DNA of 13,913 nucleotides, taken from B13-G4 sp030606805 (GTDB taxonomy: Bacteria > Desulfobacterota > Desulfobacteria > Desulfobacterales > ETH-SRB1). Position 1 is the stretch's first letter; each line of letters begins with the position of its first letter. Under the pieces are notes generated by a model, which made no database searches, had not been told where the DNA came from, and saw only the letters and a program-made list of their open reading frames with translations. Of the stretch, positions 6,610-13,401 are shown piece by piece. The stretch is taken from assembly GCA_030606805.1 (NCBI GenBank), contig JAUWFS010000073.1:1-13913 (forward strand), in the 5' to 3' direction. The translations under genes and the position numbers were made by a program.

Positions 6610-7653
6610 TGTTTTCACTTTTGCGCTGAGCTGTCCGCATGCTGCCGATATATCCTCGCCCTTGCTGCGGCGGACCATAGTAGTACAGCCCTTTCTATTC
6701 AGAATTTCCCTGAAGTTACTTATTACTGATTCTTCCGGTCGCTTGAAGTCACTGCCCTCGTGTTCATTAAAGGGTATAAGATTAATTTTTGAGCGTATCT
6801 CTTTCAGCAGCTCAGCAAGCTGGTTTGCATTCTCTGCTGAATCATTTATTCCCTTTATCAGAATATATTCGAACGTTATTTTGCTGCCCGGTCTTAAATT
6901 ATACCTGCGGCATGCATCAAGCAACTCTTCTATTGGATATTTCTTGTTTACAGGCATAAGAAAGTCACGAGTTTTATTATCTGTTGCGTTTAATGATACT
7001 GCAAGGTTAACCCTTGTTTCATTCCCCAGGGCAGAAAGCTTTGATACAAGACCCGCTGTTGAGACCGTAACTCTGCGGCTCGAAAATCCAAGTCCAAAAT
7101 CAGCTTCAGTAATAGTGTGAATAGCTTTTATAACATTTTGAAGATTAGCCAGAGGTTCTCCCATTCCCATAAAAACAATATTTGTAATGCGTTTTGAGCT
7201 AATTTGATCTTTTAAGATGTCTCGTACCTGAGCTACTATTTCACTTTTTGATAAATTGCGCACAAAACCGCCTTTTGCGGTAAGACAAAATCTGCAACCC
7301 TGTGCGCAGCCCACCTGACTTGATATGCAAAGTGTATAATGATCCTTTTCCGGGATCAGCACGCTCTCAATATGATTTCCGTCTTCAAGTCTAAAAAGGT
7401 ACTTTCTGGAACCATCCTGCGATCTTTCAATTTGAATTATATCAAGTCGGTTAATAGTAAAATTAAGGGAAAGCAGTTTTCTGATCTCTTTCCCAAGATT
7501 TGTCATTATATCAAATGTGTCTGCCTGGCGATTGTAAATCCATTTAAGAATCTGTCCTGCGCGATAATTCTCTATGTCACGATCTTCAAGCCATGAATCC
7601 AGTTGTTCTCTGGTTAACTCTTTAATATCTGTTTTGTTTGTTGAACTTTTCAT
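6607..7653 (-). CDS. rlmN: RlmN: 23S rRNA A2503 / tRNA A37 C2-methyltransferase
   Basis: A 348-residue radical-SAM enzyme that methylates C2 of A2503 in 23S rRNA and A37 in some tRNAs. The cluster motif is C116-x3-C120-x2-C123 (CAQGCRFC), followed by GGF. The GEP segment MGMGEPLAN binds SAM, and C339 in AACGQL is the C-terminal catalytic cysteine that, with a second one at the C-x-x-C loop, handles the methyl group. Length and order match the family throughout. The stop codon abuts the repeat element at 6419-6609; the upstream region (7664-7905) is another repeat element, so the promoter must lie within or beyond it. Confidence 0.95.
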   Translation of the reverse strand: MKSSTNKTDIKELTREQLDSWLEDRDIENYRAGQILKWIYNRQADTFDIMTNLGKEIRKLLSLNFTINRLDIIQIERSQDGSRKYLFRLEDGNHIESVLIPEKDHYTLCISSQVGCAQGCRFCLTAKGGFVRNLSKSEIVAQVRDILKDQISSKRITNIVFMGMGEPLANLQNVIKAIHTITEADFGLGFSSRRVTVSTAGLVSKLSALGNETRVNLAVSLNATDNKTRDFLMPVNKKYPIEELLDACRRYNLRPGSKITFEYILIKGINDSAENANQLAELLKEIRSKINLIPFNEHEGSDFKRPEESVISNFREILNRKGCTTMVRRSKGEDISAACGQLSAKVKT

Positions 7654-7663
7654 TATTTATACC

Positions 7664-7905
7664 TAACCGTTCACAGTTGTCGGTTCACAGTTCACAGTTT
7701 TTTCAATGAACTATGCAACGATTGAAGCATTTTGGATATTGATCTCAATTCTTGAATTAATTCTTTCGCATCTAAATCACAAAATATATTAACTTCTCGT
7801 TAAATGTAAACTTGTGTTCTCAGCTCCGCAGCCGATTCCATAATTCTCTTCTGCTTTTTATCTTTTTGAACCGTGAACTGTATAACCGGCAACCGTGAAC
7901 TGTTA
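7664..7905. repeat. Inverted-repeat element, family AACAGTTCACGGTT, carrying an S23 gene relic
   Basis: The left arm (7664-7700) and right arm (7868-7905) are imperfect inverted repeats built of AACAGTTCACGGTT-like words. The same arms flank the empty element at 163-300. Between them lies a decayed four-helix-bundle reading frame on the minus strand. Confidence 0.75.
7692..7862 (-). pseudogene. S23 / four-helix-bundle (23S rRNA intervening-sequence type) protein, C-terminal relic
   Basis: One minus-strand frame translates DKKQKRIMESAAELRTQVYI, a TAA stop, then REVNIFCDLDAKELIQELRS and ISKMLQSLHSSLKKL before a TGA. The phrases SAAELRTQ-x-YI, then an ELIQEL helix and ISKML-x-x-L-x-x-SLKK, are the C-terminal half of the four-helix-bundle family first found in 23S rRNA intervening sequences (PF05635) and widespread elsewhere. 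The N-terminal half is missing and one in-frame stop interrupts the rest; no frameshift is needed. Its final TGA lies at the edge of the element's inverted repeat. I identify it from family memory, not from a search. Confidence 0.65.
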
Positions 7906-7936
7906 TATTTATACTTTGTTAATGGATTATTTTTGC

Positions 7937-7965
7937 TTGACATAACATTTGATAGATATTAATTT
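7937..7965 (+). promoter_or_regulatory. Possible promoter for the ffh operon
   Basis: A perfect TTGACA (7937-7942) followed after 17 bases by TAATTT (7960-7965), a poor -10 box. If real, it would give a leader of about 165 bases containing the stem-loop element at 8016-8121. Confidence 0.35.
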
Positions 7966-8015
7966 CAACTCTTTTAGAGAATTGATAATAATATTATTTA
8001 GGCGCTTAACCTGAG

Positions 8016-8121
8016 TATAGACTTTCAGATAATTCATTTCACAAGGCCAGAAGGAGGAAGGCGTATTAGTTATACGTCGACGACTGATAACACAGTGAAA
8101 TTATTTATCTGAAAGCCTATA
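8016..8121. repeat. Inverted-repeat leader element just upstream of ffh
   Basis: 27-base arms, TATAGACTTTCAGATAATTC... (8016-8042) and ...TTATCTGAAAGCCTATA (8095-8121), pair at 24 of 27 positions. The 52-base centre holds CGTAT-TAGTT-ATACG (8062-8076), an overlapping GTTAT/ATAAC pair (8069-8073 with 8087-8091) and a purine-rich AAGGAGGAAGG with no start codon behind it. It ends 16 bases before the ffh start codon, so in RNA it would be a hairpin next to the ffh ribosome binding region. It could be a mobile palindrome or a regulatory leader. Confidence 0.65.
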
Positions 8122-8137
8122 GTTAAATCGGTGTAAT

Positions 8138-9469
8138 ATGTTTGACAATCTGACCGACAAGCTCGATTTAGTATTTAAAAAGCTAAAAGGGCACGGCAAA
8201 TTAACTGAAAAAAATATAGAGGAGGGTCTAAAAGAAGTTCGCATAGCTCTTCTTGAGGCTGATGTCCATTATAAAGTTGTAAAAAAGCTTATTGCCGATA
8301 TTAAGGAAAGAGCTTTAGGACAAGAAGTTATGGCCAGCCTTACGCCCGGCCAGCAGGTTGTCAAAATAGTCAATGATGAATTGACGGAAATTATGGGAAC
8401 CCGGCACGAAGAGTTGAATCTTTCGGGTTCAAAACCTGCATCTATTATGCTGGTTGGTCTGCAAGGGGCCGGAAAGACAACCACAGCAGGGAAACTCGCC
8501 GTCTTTTTAAGAAAAAAAGGCAAAAAGCCTTACCTTGTACCGGCAGATGTTTATCGCCCTGCTGCTATTGATCAGCTCAAAAAACTTGGCGAACAGTTGT
8601 CTATTCCTGTTTATTCTTCCACTGTGGAAATGGATCCGGTACAGATATGCAGTAAAGCTAGAATTGCGGCACAGCAAGAGGGATGCGATATTCTTCTACT
8701 TGATACTGCCGGGCGCCTGCATATTGATGAAAATCTGATGACGGAACTCTGTAATATCAAGGATGCAGTTAAGCCGTCTGATATCCTTCTTATTGCTGAT
8801 GCCATGACAGGGCAGGATGCTGTAAATATAGCGCAATCATTTGACAATACCCTGAATCTTGGTGGTATTATTCTCACCAAAATGGATGGTGATGCACGTG
8901 GCGGTGCAGCAATTTCTATCAAATCAATAACCAATAAACCAATTAAATTTATTGGTGTCGGCGAAAAACTTAGTGAACTGGAACCTTTTCATCCAGACAG
9001 GATGTCCTCAAAAATACTGGGGATGGGAGATGTCCTTACTATTATTGAAAAGGCCCAGTCTATGGTTGATGAAAAAAAGGCTGTTGAACTTGAAAAAAAG
9101 ATAAGAAAAAGTGAGTTTACATTAGATGATTTCCGGGATCAGATGGTTCAGATACGAAAGATGGGCTCATTAAAAGATTTACTGGGTATGATTCCCGGTT
9201 TTAGCAAAAACAAACAATTTAAAAATCTTGAAGTAGATGAAAAAGAATTTGTCAGAATCGAAGCCATAATTAACTCAATGACACCGCAGGAAAGGCGGCA
9301 GCATACCATAATAAATGGGAACCGCAGAAAAAGGATAGCCAAAGGCAGCGGTACAAGCATACAGGATATTAACAAACTTCTGAAAAATTATACTCAGATA
9401 ATGAAAATGATGAAGAAGATGAATAAAGGCGGCATGCGCGGATTAAGCAGAGGCATGCTGCCTTTTTAA
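8138..9469 (+). CDS. ffh: Ffh: signal recognition particle GTPase (SRP54)
   Basis: This 443-residue GTPase binds 4.5S RNA and delivers nascent membrane and secreted proteins to FtsY at the inner membrane. The helical N domain is about 1-95. The G domain has the P-loop GLQGAGKTTT (107-116), DTAGRLH (189-195) and TKMDGDARGG (247-256). The methionine-rich M domain includes MGSLKDLLGMIPG, the RNA-binding GSGTSIQDINKLLK and the tail MKKMNKGGMRG. Length is normal. First gene of the operon; a structured inverted repeat ends 16 bases upstream and the ribosome binding site is weak (GGTG). Its stop codon overlaps the rpsP Shine-Dalgarno. Confidence 0.97.
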   Translation: MFDNLTDKLDLVFKKLKGHGKLTEKNIEEGLKEVRIALLEADVHYKVVKKLIADIKERALGQEVMASLTPGQQVVKIVNDELTEIMGTRHEELNLSGSKPASIMLVGLQGAGKTTTAGKLAVFLRKKGKKPYLVPADVYRPAAIDQLKKLGEQLSIPVYSSTVEMDPVQICSKARIAAQQEGCDILLLDTAGRLHIDENLMTELCNIKDAVKPSDILLIADAMTGQDAVNIAQSFDNTLNLGGIILTKMDGDARGGAAISIKSITNKPIKFIGVGEKLSELEPFHPDRMSSKILGMGDVLTIIEKAQSMVDEKKAVELEKKIRKSEFTLDDFRDQMVQIRKMGSLKDLLGMIPGFSKNKQFKNLEVDEKEFVRIEAIINSMTPQERRQHTIINGNRRKRIAKGSGTSIQDINKLLKNYTQIMKMMKKMNKGGMRGLSRGMLPF

Positions 9470-9482
9470 GGAGATAAAAAAT

Positions 9483-9737
9483 ATGCCGGTTAAAATTAGA
9501 TTGGCCAGACATGGCGCAAAGAAACGACCCTTTTATAGAATTGTTGTGGCTGACTCTGAAAGCCCAAGGGATGGGAAATACCTTGAAGCTGTCGGATCTT
9601 ATAACCCCTTAAAAGATCCTGCTGAAGTTTTGCTGAAGGAAGAACGAATCAGGTACTGGATGAGTCAAGGGGCTATTCCTACAAACACTATAAAAAGCCT
9701 TTTTAAAAAAGAAGGTTTGTCCGCAAATCCTGATTAA
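9483..9737 (+). CDS. rpsP: 30S ribosomal protein S16
   Basis: An 84-residue S16 with the standard opening MPVKIRLARHGAKKRPFYRI, then VVADSESPRDGKYLEAVGSY and the YWMSQGAIPTNTIKSLFKKEG end. S16 is an early-assembly protein of the 30S 5' domain. It has a strong Shine-Dalgarno (AAGGAG, about 9468-9473) made partly from the ffh stop. The TAA stop is the first triplet of a near-perfect 40-base palindrome that separates it from khpA. Confidence 0.97.
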   Translation: MPVKIRLARHGAKKRPFYRIVVADSESPRDGKYLEAVGSYNPLKDPAEVLLKEERIRYWMSQGAIPTNTIKSLFKKEGLSANPD

Positions 9738-9774
9738 TTAGTAGGGACACGATGCATCGTGCCCCTACTAATTA
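9735..9774. repeat. 40-base near-perfect palindrome starting at the rpsP stop codon
   Basis: The arms 9735-9754 and 9755-9774 are complementary at 19 of 20 positions (TAATTAGTAGGG...CCCTACTAATTA around the centre CGATGCATCG). It has no loop and no T-run, so it is not a classical terminator. GTAGGGGCACG/CGTGCCCCTAC palindromes are a known REP-like type. In the message it would form a stable hairpin between rpsP and khpA. Confidence 0.9.
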
Positions 9775-9813
9775 TTTACCCTGAATCTCAATGGCAACAA
9801 AGGAGATGAAGCT

Positions 9814-10044
9814 ATGAAAGATCTGATTAAGCATATTGCACAGGCATTGGTAGATCATCCGGAACAAGTATCTGTTTCAGAGGTAGAGGGTAACCAGACT
9901 TCGGTACTTGAACTTCAAGTAGCAAAGGACGATCTAGGAAAGGTAATTGGGAAACAAGGCCGAACAGCACGGGCAATGAGGACTATATTAAGCGCCGCCT
10001 CCGCCAAGATAAAAAAACGCACGGTTTTAGAGATTATAGAATAA
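9814..10044 (+). CDS. khpA: KhpA: KH-domain RNA-binding protein (YlqC)
   Basis: A 76-residue single KH domain with the GxxG loop VIGKQGRTARAMRTIL (44-59) that grips RNA. It matches the small KH protein always found between rpsP and rimM in many bacteria. In Gram-positives KhpA pairs with KhpB to bind RNA and influence cell division; the role here is inferred from family and place. A good Shine-Dalgarno (AAAGGAG, about 9799-9805) precedes the ATG. Confidence 0.92.
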   Translation: MKDLIKHIAQALVDHPEQVSVSEVEGNQTSVLELQVAKDDLGKVIGKQGRTARAMRTILSAASAKIKKRTVLEIIE

Positions 10045-10048
10045 GCTT

Positions 10049-10558
10049 GTGGGAAATAATGGTTCTCTTCTTATTGCAAAGATAGTCGGCACGCATGGTC
10101 TAAAGGGAACCTTCAGGGTCTATTCTTATGCTGAATCTTTGTCTGTATTTAAACCGGACAGTTTAATTCTCATAAGAAATACAAAAGGATATGAAAATAT
10201 CCATGCGGTCAACTGGGCCAAACCCCACAAGCAAATCATTTTATTGTCTCTGAAAGGTATTACTACCATCTCTCAGGCGGAATCATTAATCGGTTCTGAG
10301 CTTTTTATAAGCAAGGCAAATCTTCCAAAACTGGAAGACGAAACCTATTACTGGTTTGATATTATAGGCCTTTCTGTTTTTACAATAAATGACGAGTACA
10401 TCGGCCGTGTTGAATCAATAATTCCAACCGGCAGCAATGATGTCTTTGTTGTGAAAGGCGAGGATAAAGAGATTCTGATTCCTGGGATTGAATCAGTGGT
10501 TTTATCGATAGATATTAATAAGAAAATAATGACGGTGGATTTGCCTGACGGTTTATGA
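10049..10558 (+). CDS. rimM: RimM: 16S rRNA processing / 30S maturation factor
   Basis: This 169-residue protein has the RimM N-terminal strand IAKIVGTHGLKGTFRVYSYA (about 9-28) and the C-terminal PRC-barrel with YYWFDIIGLSV, GSNDVFVV and ILIPGIESVV. RimM helps mature the 30S head near S19. The start is a GTG four bases after the khpA stop, with only a weak ribosome binding site, suggesting translational coupling. It ends in the ATGATG overlap with trmD. Confidence 0.93.
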   Translation: MGNNGSLLIAKIVGTHGLKGTFRVYSYAESLSVFKPDSLILIRNTKGYENIHAVNWAKPHKQIILLSLKGITTISQAESLIGSELFISKANLPKLEDETYYWFDIIGLSVFTINDEYIGRVESIIPTGSNDVFVVKGEDKEILIPGIESVVLSIDINKKIMTVDLPDGL

Positions 10559-11346
10559 TGAATTTTATTGTCCTGACTATCTTCCCTGAAATGTTTAAGC
10601 CCTTTTGGGCGCACGGCATTATAAAAAGGGCGATAGAACGGAATAAGATATCCGCTTCCACTATAAATATCAGAGATTTTGCAGAAGGCAGGCATAAGAA
10701 CACCGATGACCGTCCTTATGGCGGTGGTTGCGGAATGGTTATGAAACCGGAACCCCTTGCCGGCGCTATTCGATTGGCCCAAAAAAAATCTCCTGATTCT
10801 ATAACGATTCAGCTCACACCTCAGGGCAGAGTTTTTAATCAAAAGATTGCTCAAAAACTTGCATTATATGATGGGCTTATTCTGGTTTGCGGTCGCTACG
10901 AGGGAATAGATGAACGCATCCGCCTGAATTTAATAGATGATGAGATTTCGATAGGCGATTATGTACTTACCGGAGGCGAGCTGGCATCAATGGTGCTAAT
11001 AGATGCTGTAACCAGGCTAATCCCCGGAACGCTGGGAGGAGTGGATTCTGCTGAAAAAGACTCATTTTCAGATGATCTTTTAGAGCATGCTCAATATACA
11101 AGACCAAGAACTTTTGAGGGCGAAGATGTGCCCGAAGTTCTTCTGTCCGGCAACCACAAAAAAATCGAAGAATGGAAGCTGGAAACGTCGCTGATCCGGA
11201 CCTTCCTGAAAAGAAAAGATCTGTTGAAAAACAGACCGTTAAGTAAACAGGAAATAAAAATTCTTAAAAAGTGGTGCCTGGATATTGAAAAAATTATACA
11301 CTCCCAAACTTTACATGGCACTGATGCATTATCCGGTTATCAATAA
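10555..11346 (+). CDS. trmD: TrmD: tRNA (guanine-37-N1)-methyltransferase
   Basis: A 263-residue SPOUT methyltransferase that makes m1G37 and prevents +1 frameshifting. Signatures: TIFPEMF (8-14), DDRPYGGGCGMVMKPEP (51-67), and the knot segments VCGRYEGIDER (111-121) and IGDYVLTGGELA (133-144), followed by the tRNA-binding YTRP segment. Starts at 10555 and 10558 are both possible; the first gives the usual ATGA overlap with rimM. Its 3' end overlaps the next gene by up to 62 bases. Confidence 0.95.
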   Translation: MMNFIVLTIFPEMFKPFWAHGIIKRAIERNKISASTINIRDFAEGRHKNTDDRPYGGGCGMVMKPEPLAGAIRLAQKKSPDSITIQLTPQGRVFNQKIAQKLALYDGLILVCGRYEGIDERIRLNLIDDEISIGDYVLTGGELASMVLIDAVTRLIPGTLGGVDSAEKDSFSDDLLEHAQYTRPRTFEGEDVPEVLLSGNHKKIEEWKLETSLIRTFLKRKDLLKNRPLSKQEIKILKKWCLDIEKIIHSQTLHGTDALSGYQ

Positions 11347-11854
11347 GAACGGAGAAATAATTACATCTGCCGTAACAAACCTTGATCTGCACGATATAGC
11401 AAGGGTGGCAAAAACTTATGGAGTAAGAAAATTCTTTGTTGTTACGCCTTTAAAGGAACAGAAAAAGCTTGTTAAAAAACTTATATCACACTGGACTGAC
11501 GGAACAGGCTCAAGATATAATCCAAAAAGGCGAGAAGCTTTAGAGCTGATAAGGTTAAAAGATTCTTTAACTGAAATAATAGACCATCTCAACAACACAG
11601 GCGAAGGCTGCCCAAAAACGGTTGTTACTTGCGCAAGGCAGAATAACGGAAGCATAAGCTTCAGCAAGCTTCGCAACAAGCTTAAAGACGGCAAACCCTA
11701 TATTCTGGTTTTCGGGACTGCCTGGGGGCTTTCAGAAAACTTCATTGCCGAAGCCGATTATCTTCTTGAGCCGGTAATGGGAGGCTCGCATTACAACCAC
11801 CTCTCGGTTCGGTGTGCAGCAGCCATTATAATGGATAGACTGGTGGGAAACTAA
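11285..11854 (+). CDS. SPOUT-type RNA methyltransferase, PF09936 family
   Basis: A protein of up to 189 residues with MALMHYPVINKNGEIITSAV, NLDLHDIARVAKTYGV and the knot-like end VFGTAWGLSENFIAEADYLL...GGSHYNHLSVRCAAAIIMDRL. This is the PF09936 SAM-dependent RNA methyltransferase family, typically encoded between trmD and rplS in Desulfobacterota and some thermophiles. The substrate RNA is not known to me. The longest start is TTG 11285 (overlap of 62 bases with trmD); ATG 11315 (overlap 32) would begin inside the first conserved strand, so TTG is preferred. The deep overlap implies translation coupled to trmD. Confidence 0.85.
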   Translation: MKKLYTPKLYMALMHYPVINKNGEIITSAVTNLDLHDIARVAKTYGVRKFFVVTPLKEQKKLVKKLISHWTDGTGSRYNPKRREALELIRLKDSLTEIIDHLNNTGEGCPKTVVTCARQNNGSISFSKLRNKLKDGKPYILVFGTAWGLSENFIAEADYLLEPVMGGSHYNHLSVRCAAAIIMDRLVGN

Positions 11855-11892
11855 AGCTTTTCGGATAATTAATTTTATAAGGAAATAATATT

Positions 11893-12240
11893 ATGCAAAC
11901 AATAGAACAATTAGGAAAAGAAATGATGCGGCTTGATTTGCCTGATTTCGCTGCAGGCGATACGGTTACAGTTAGTGTTAAGATAAAAGAAGGTGAAAAG
12001 GAGCGTATTCAGGCTTTTAAAGGTGTTGTAATAAGCAAACGCAAAGGCCTGGCAAATGCCACATTTACCGTACGTAAGGTATCTTATGGTGTTGGAGTCG
12101 AACGTATCTTTCCTCTCCACTCTCCGATAATAGATAAAATCGAGGTTGTTTCCAAGGGACGGGTGCGGCAATCAAAAATTTATTATCTACGTAAACTAAA
12201 AGGCAAAGCCGCCAGAATAAAAGAACGCCGTTTTACCTAA
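11893..12240 (+). CDS. rplS: 50S ribosomal protein L19
   Basis: A 115-residue L19: FAAGDTVTVSVKIKEGEKER, QAFKGVVISKRKG, FTVRKVSYGVGVERIFPLHS and SKIYYLRKLKGKAARIKERR. L19 sits at the 30S-50S interface. TAAGGAAA lies just upstream as ribosome binding site. The protein ends RRFT; the last codon ACC and the TAA stop are the first six bases of the repeat element at 12235-12396, so the tail beyond KERR comes from or abuts inserted DNA. Confidence 0.97.
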   Translation: MQTIEQLGKEMMRLDLPDFAAGDTVTVSVKIKEGEKERIQAFKGVVISKRKGLANATFTVRKVSYGVGVERIFPLHSPIIDKIEVVSKGRVRQSKIYYLRKLKGKAARIKERRFT

Positions 12241-12396
12241 GTTGAGCGATTTTTGGGGAAGAAATGTGCTGAGATCTTGATGCATAAGGGTTTGCGAAAA
12301 CCGCAGGCATACCCGCGGATATGTCGAGGATTTTCGCTAATCCTTGATGCGCAAGAGATCAGTGCAGATCGAGCCAAAAATCGCTCAATTTAGGTT
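12235..12396 (-). repeat. AACCTAAATTGAGCG-family element, copy 2
   Basis: The ends ACCTAAGTTGAGCGATTTTT and CGCTCAATTTAGGTT are inverted repeats. The reverse complement aligns over the full length with copy 1 (3008-3170), sharing blocks such as ATCTCTTGCGCAT, ATCCTCGACATATCC and CTTATGCATCAAGATCTCA. It starts within the last codon of rplS. Confidence 0.88.
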
Positions 12397-12431
12397 ATAA
12401 TCTGTTTTGAGCTTTCAAATTGATTTTTTAG

Positions 12432-12513
12432 CATAATCTTTATATAAATGTAAATATTTCCCATCAAAAAACTGCCGGGTTATTAAAATCGCAACCAGAG
12501 GGGATGTTTATAG
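12432..12513 (+). repeat. About 80-base direct repeat, copy 1
   Basis: This segment matches 12818-12900 with scattered substitutions and one indel; GCCGGGTTATTAAAATCGCA is identical in both. It holds part of the HTH relic coding sequence and the AT-rich stretch upstream of it. Confidence 0.8.
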
Positions 12514-12600
12514 CGGCTATATCTCAAATTGAGCACGGCAAACGCGGGCCTTCTCTAAAACTTCTAAATATTATAGCAAATGAGACCTTTGAAAAATGTT

Positions 12601-12622
12601 TCCGCCAGAGTACTTTGGCGGA
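12601..12622. repeat. 22-base palindrome TCCGCCAGAGT/ACTTTGGCGGA, copy 1
   Basis: A near-perfect palindrome (one G-T pair), identical to 12744-12765. The pair brackets about 120 bases that include a stem-loop AGCGCTAA / TTAGCGCT (12682-12700). Confidence 0.75.
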
Positions 12623-12743
12623 TTCAAGGTCAAGAAAGGCAATAATTTCAACCACAGGAATATATTGAATATTTCGAGGATAGCGCTAAAGGTTAGCGCT
12701 GATGCTTCACTACGTGTCACTGCGTGCCGAAATTTGAGCCTGA

Positions 12744-12765
12744 TCCGCCAGAGTACTTTGGCGGA
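12744..12765. repeat. 22-base palindrome TCCGCCAGAGT/ACTTTGGCGGA, copy 2
   Basis: Exact second copy of the palindrome at 12601-12622, in the gene-free stretch between rplS and hicB. Confidence 0.75.
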
Positions 12766-12817
12766 GCCAAAAGGGGGCGTTTTGCAAAGCTCGCTGAATG
12801 TATATTAGTTTTCTATC

Positions 12818-12958
12818 ATAAACTCTCTATAAGTGTAAATGCTTTTCCCCTCAAAAGACCGCCGGGTTATTAAAATCGCAATCAGAGGAGATAGTTATAC
12901 AGGATTTAAGTTGCATATAATTAAAAATTTCATTATTATTTGAGGTACGTTTACAAAC
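12818..12958 (+). pseudogene. XRE-like HTH relic 2 / second copy of the 80-base direct repeat
   Basis: The frame DRRVIKIAIRGDSYTGFK aligns with RVIKIATRGDVYSGYIS of relic 1 and then loses similarity, ending at a TGA shortly before hicB. The first 83 bases (12818-12900) are the second copy of the direct repeat. It lies directly upstream of hicB, so the sequence may now serve as its promoter region. Confidence 0.45.
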
Positions 12959-12985
12959 ATGGCTTTAATCCCATGGAGACACATC

Positions 12986-13183
12986 ATGAAATACAAAATT
13001 GTTCTTACTAAAACCGATGAAGGTTATAGCGTTTCCTGCCCAGGCCTCCCTGGATGCTGGTCCCAGGGTAAAACTGAAGCAGAGGCTATTGAAAATATCA
13101 TAGATGCAATAAATGAGTATCTTGCAGCTATTTATGATTCCTTGAAAAATACAGATATTCGAGAAGTTGAAATAGCTGTTTAA
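12986..13183 (+). CDS. hicB: HicB-family antitoxin (short form)
   Basis: A protein of 65 residues from the ATG at 12986, which has GGAGA at 12974-12978. The sequence MKYKIVLTKTDEGYSVSCPG, then LPGCWSQGKTEAEAIENI and INEYLAAI, is the partial RNase-H-fold HicB domain that masks HicA. It has no room for the C-terminal HTH or ribbon-helix-helix DNA-binding domain of long HicB proteins, so self-repression is unclear. The frame can be extended to ATG 12959, but that lacks a good ribosome site. hicA starts two bases after the stop. Confidence 0.88.
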   Translation: MKYKIVLTKTDEGYSVSCPGLPGCWSQGKTEAEAIENIIDAINEYLAAIYDSLKNTDIREVEIAV

Positions 13184-13185
13184 TT

Positions 13186-13401
13186 ATGCCAAAGATAGCT
13201 GGAATCAATCATCTTCGCGCTGTTAAAGCTTTAGAAAAAACAGGCTTTTACATTGTTAGACCTGGGAAAAAGCATATTGTAATGTCTGACGGCGCAAGAT
13301 TTCTTACGATTCCTCGAAGCAATCCAGTAAATCCTTACACAATGGGCGGTATTGTTCGAGATGCCGGCCTTACCTCCGATGAATTCCGAAAGCTATTGTA
13401 G
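13186..13401 (+). CDS. hicA: HicA-family mRNA interferase toxin
   Basis: A 71-residue double-stranded-RNA-binding-fold toxin: LEKTGFYIVRPGKKHIVMSD with the catalytic histidine H30 in the position of the usual G-S-H motif (here G-K-K-H), then TIPRSNPVNPYTMGGIVRDA and GLTSDEFRKLL. HicA cleaves mRNA and tmRNA; the HicB partner is immediately upstream in an antitoxin-first order. The replacement of GSHH by GKKH keeps one histidine, so activity is plausible but unproven. Confidence 0.92.
   Translation: MPKIAGINHLRAVKALEKTGFYIVRPGKKHIVMSDGARFLTIPRSNPVNPYTMGGIVRDAGLTSDEFRKLL

Larger units (their letters stand above)
12432..12668 (+). pseudogene. XRE-family HTH regulator relic 1 (frameshifted)
   Basis: One frame gives RVIKIATRGDVYSGYIS and then stops; a one-base shift continues as ISQIEHGKRGPSLKLLNIIANE, running on to a TGA at 12666-12668. 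Joined, these read like helices 2-4 of an XRE/Cro HTH domain (compare LAKRAGVSSSYISQIE-x-GKRRPSL-x-x-LLKIA). The downstream part contains the first palindrome at 12601-12622 and no regulator sequence. A short intact frame from ATG 12504 exists, but it begins in mid-domain, so I treat it as a relic. The first 80 bases recur at 12818-12900. Confidence 0.55.

Noticed and set aside
8050..8115. Leader peptide behind the AAGGAGG at 8050
   Set aside because: No start codon lies at usable distance; only a six-codon GTG frame exists further down.
8611..8934. Long antisense open frames inside ffh and other core genes
   Set aside because: They are shadows of conserved coding regions and have no recognisable domains or ribosome sites.
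12596..12808. 70-codon open frame across the palindrome-bracketed segment
   Set aside because: It starts inside the XRE relic, reads straight through both palindromes and resembles no protein; composition looks non-coding.
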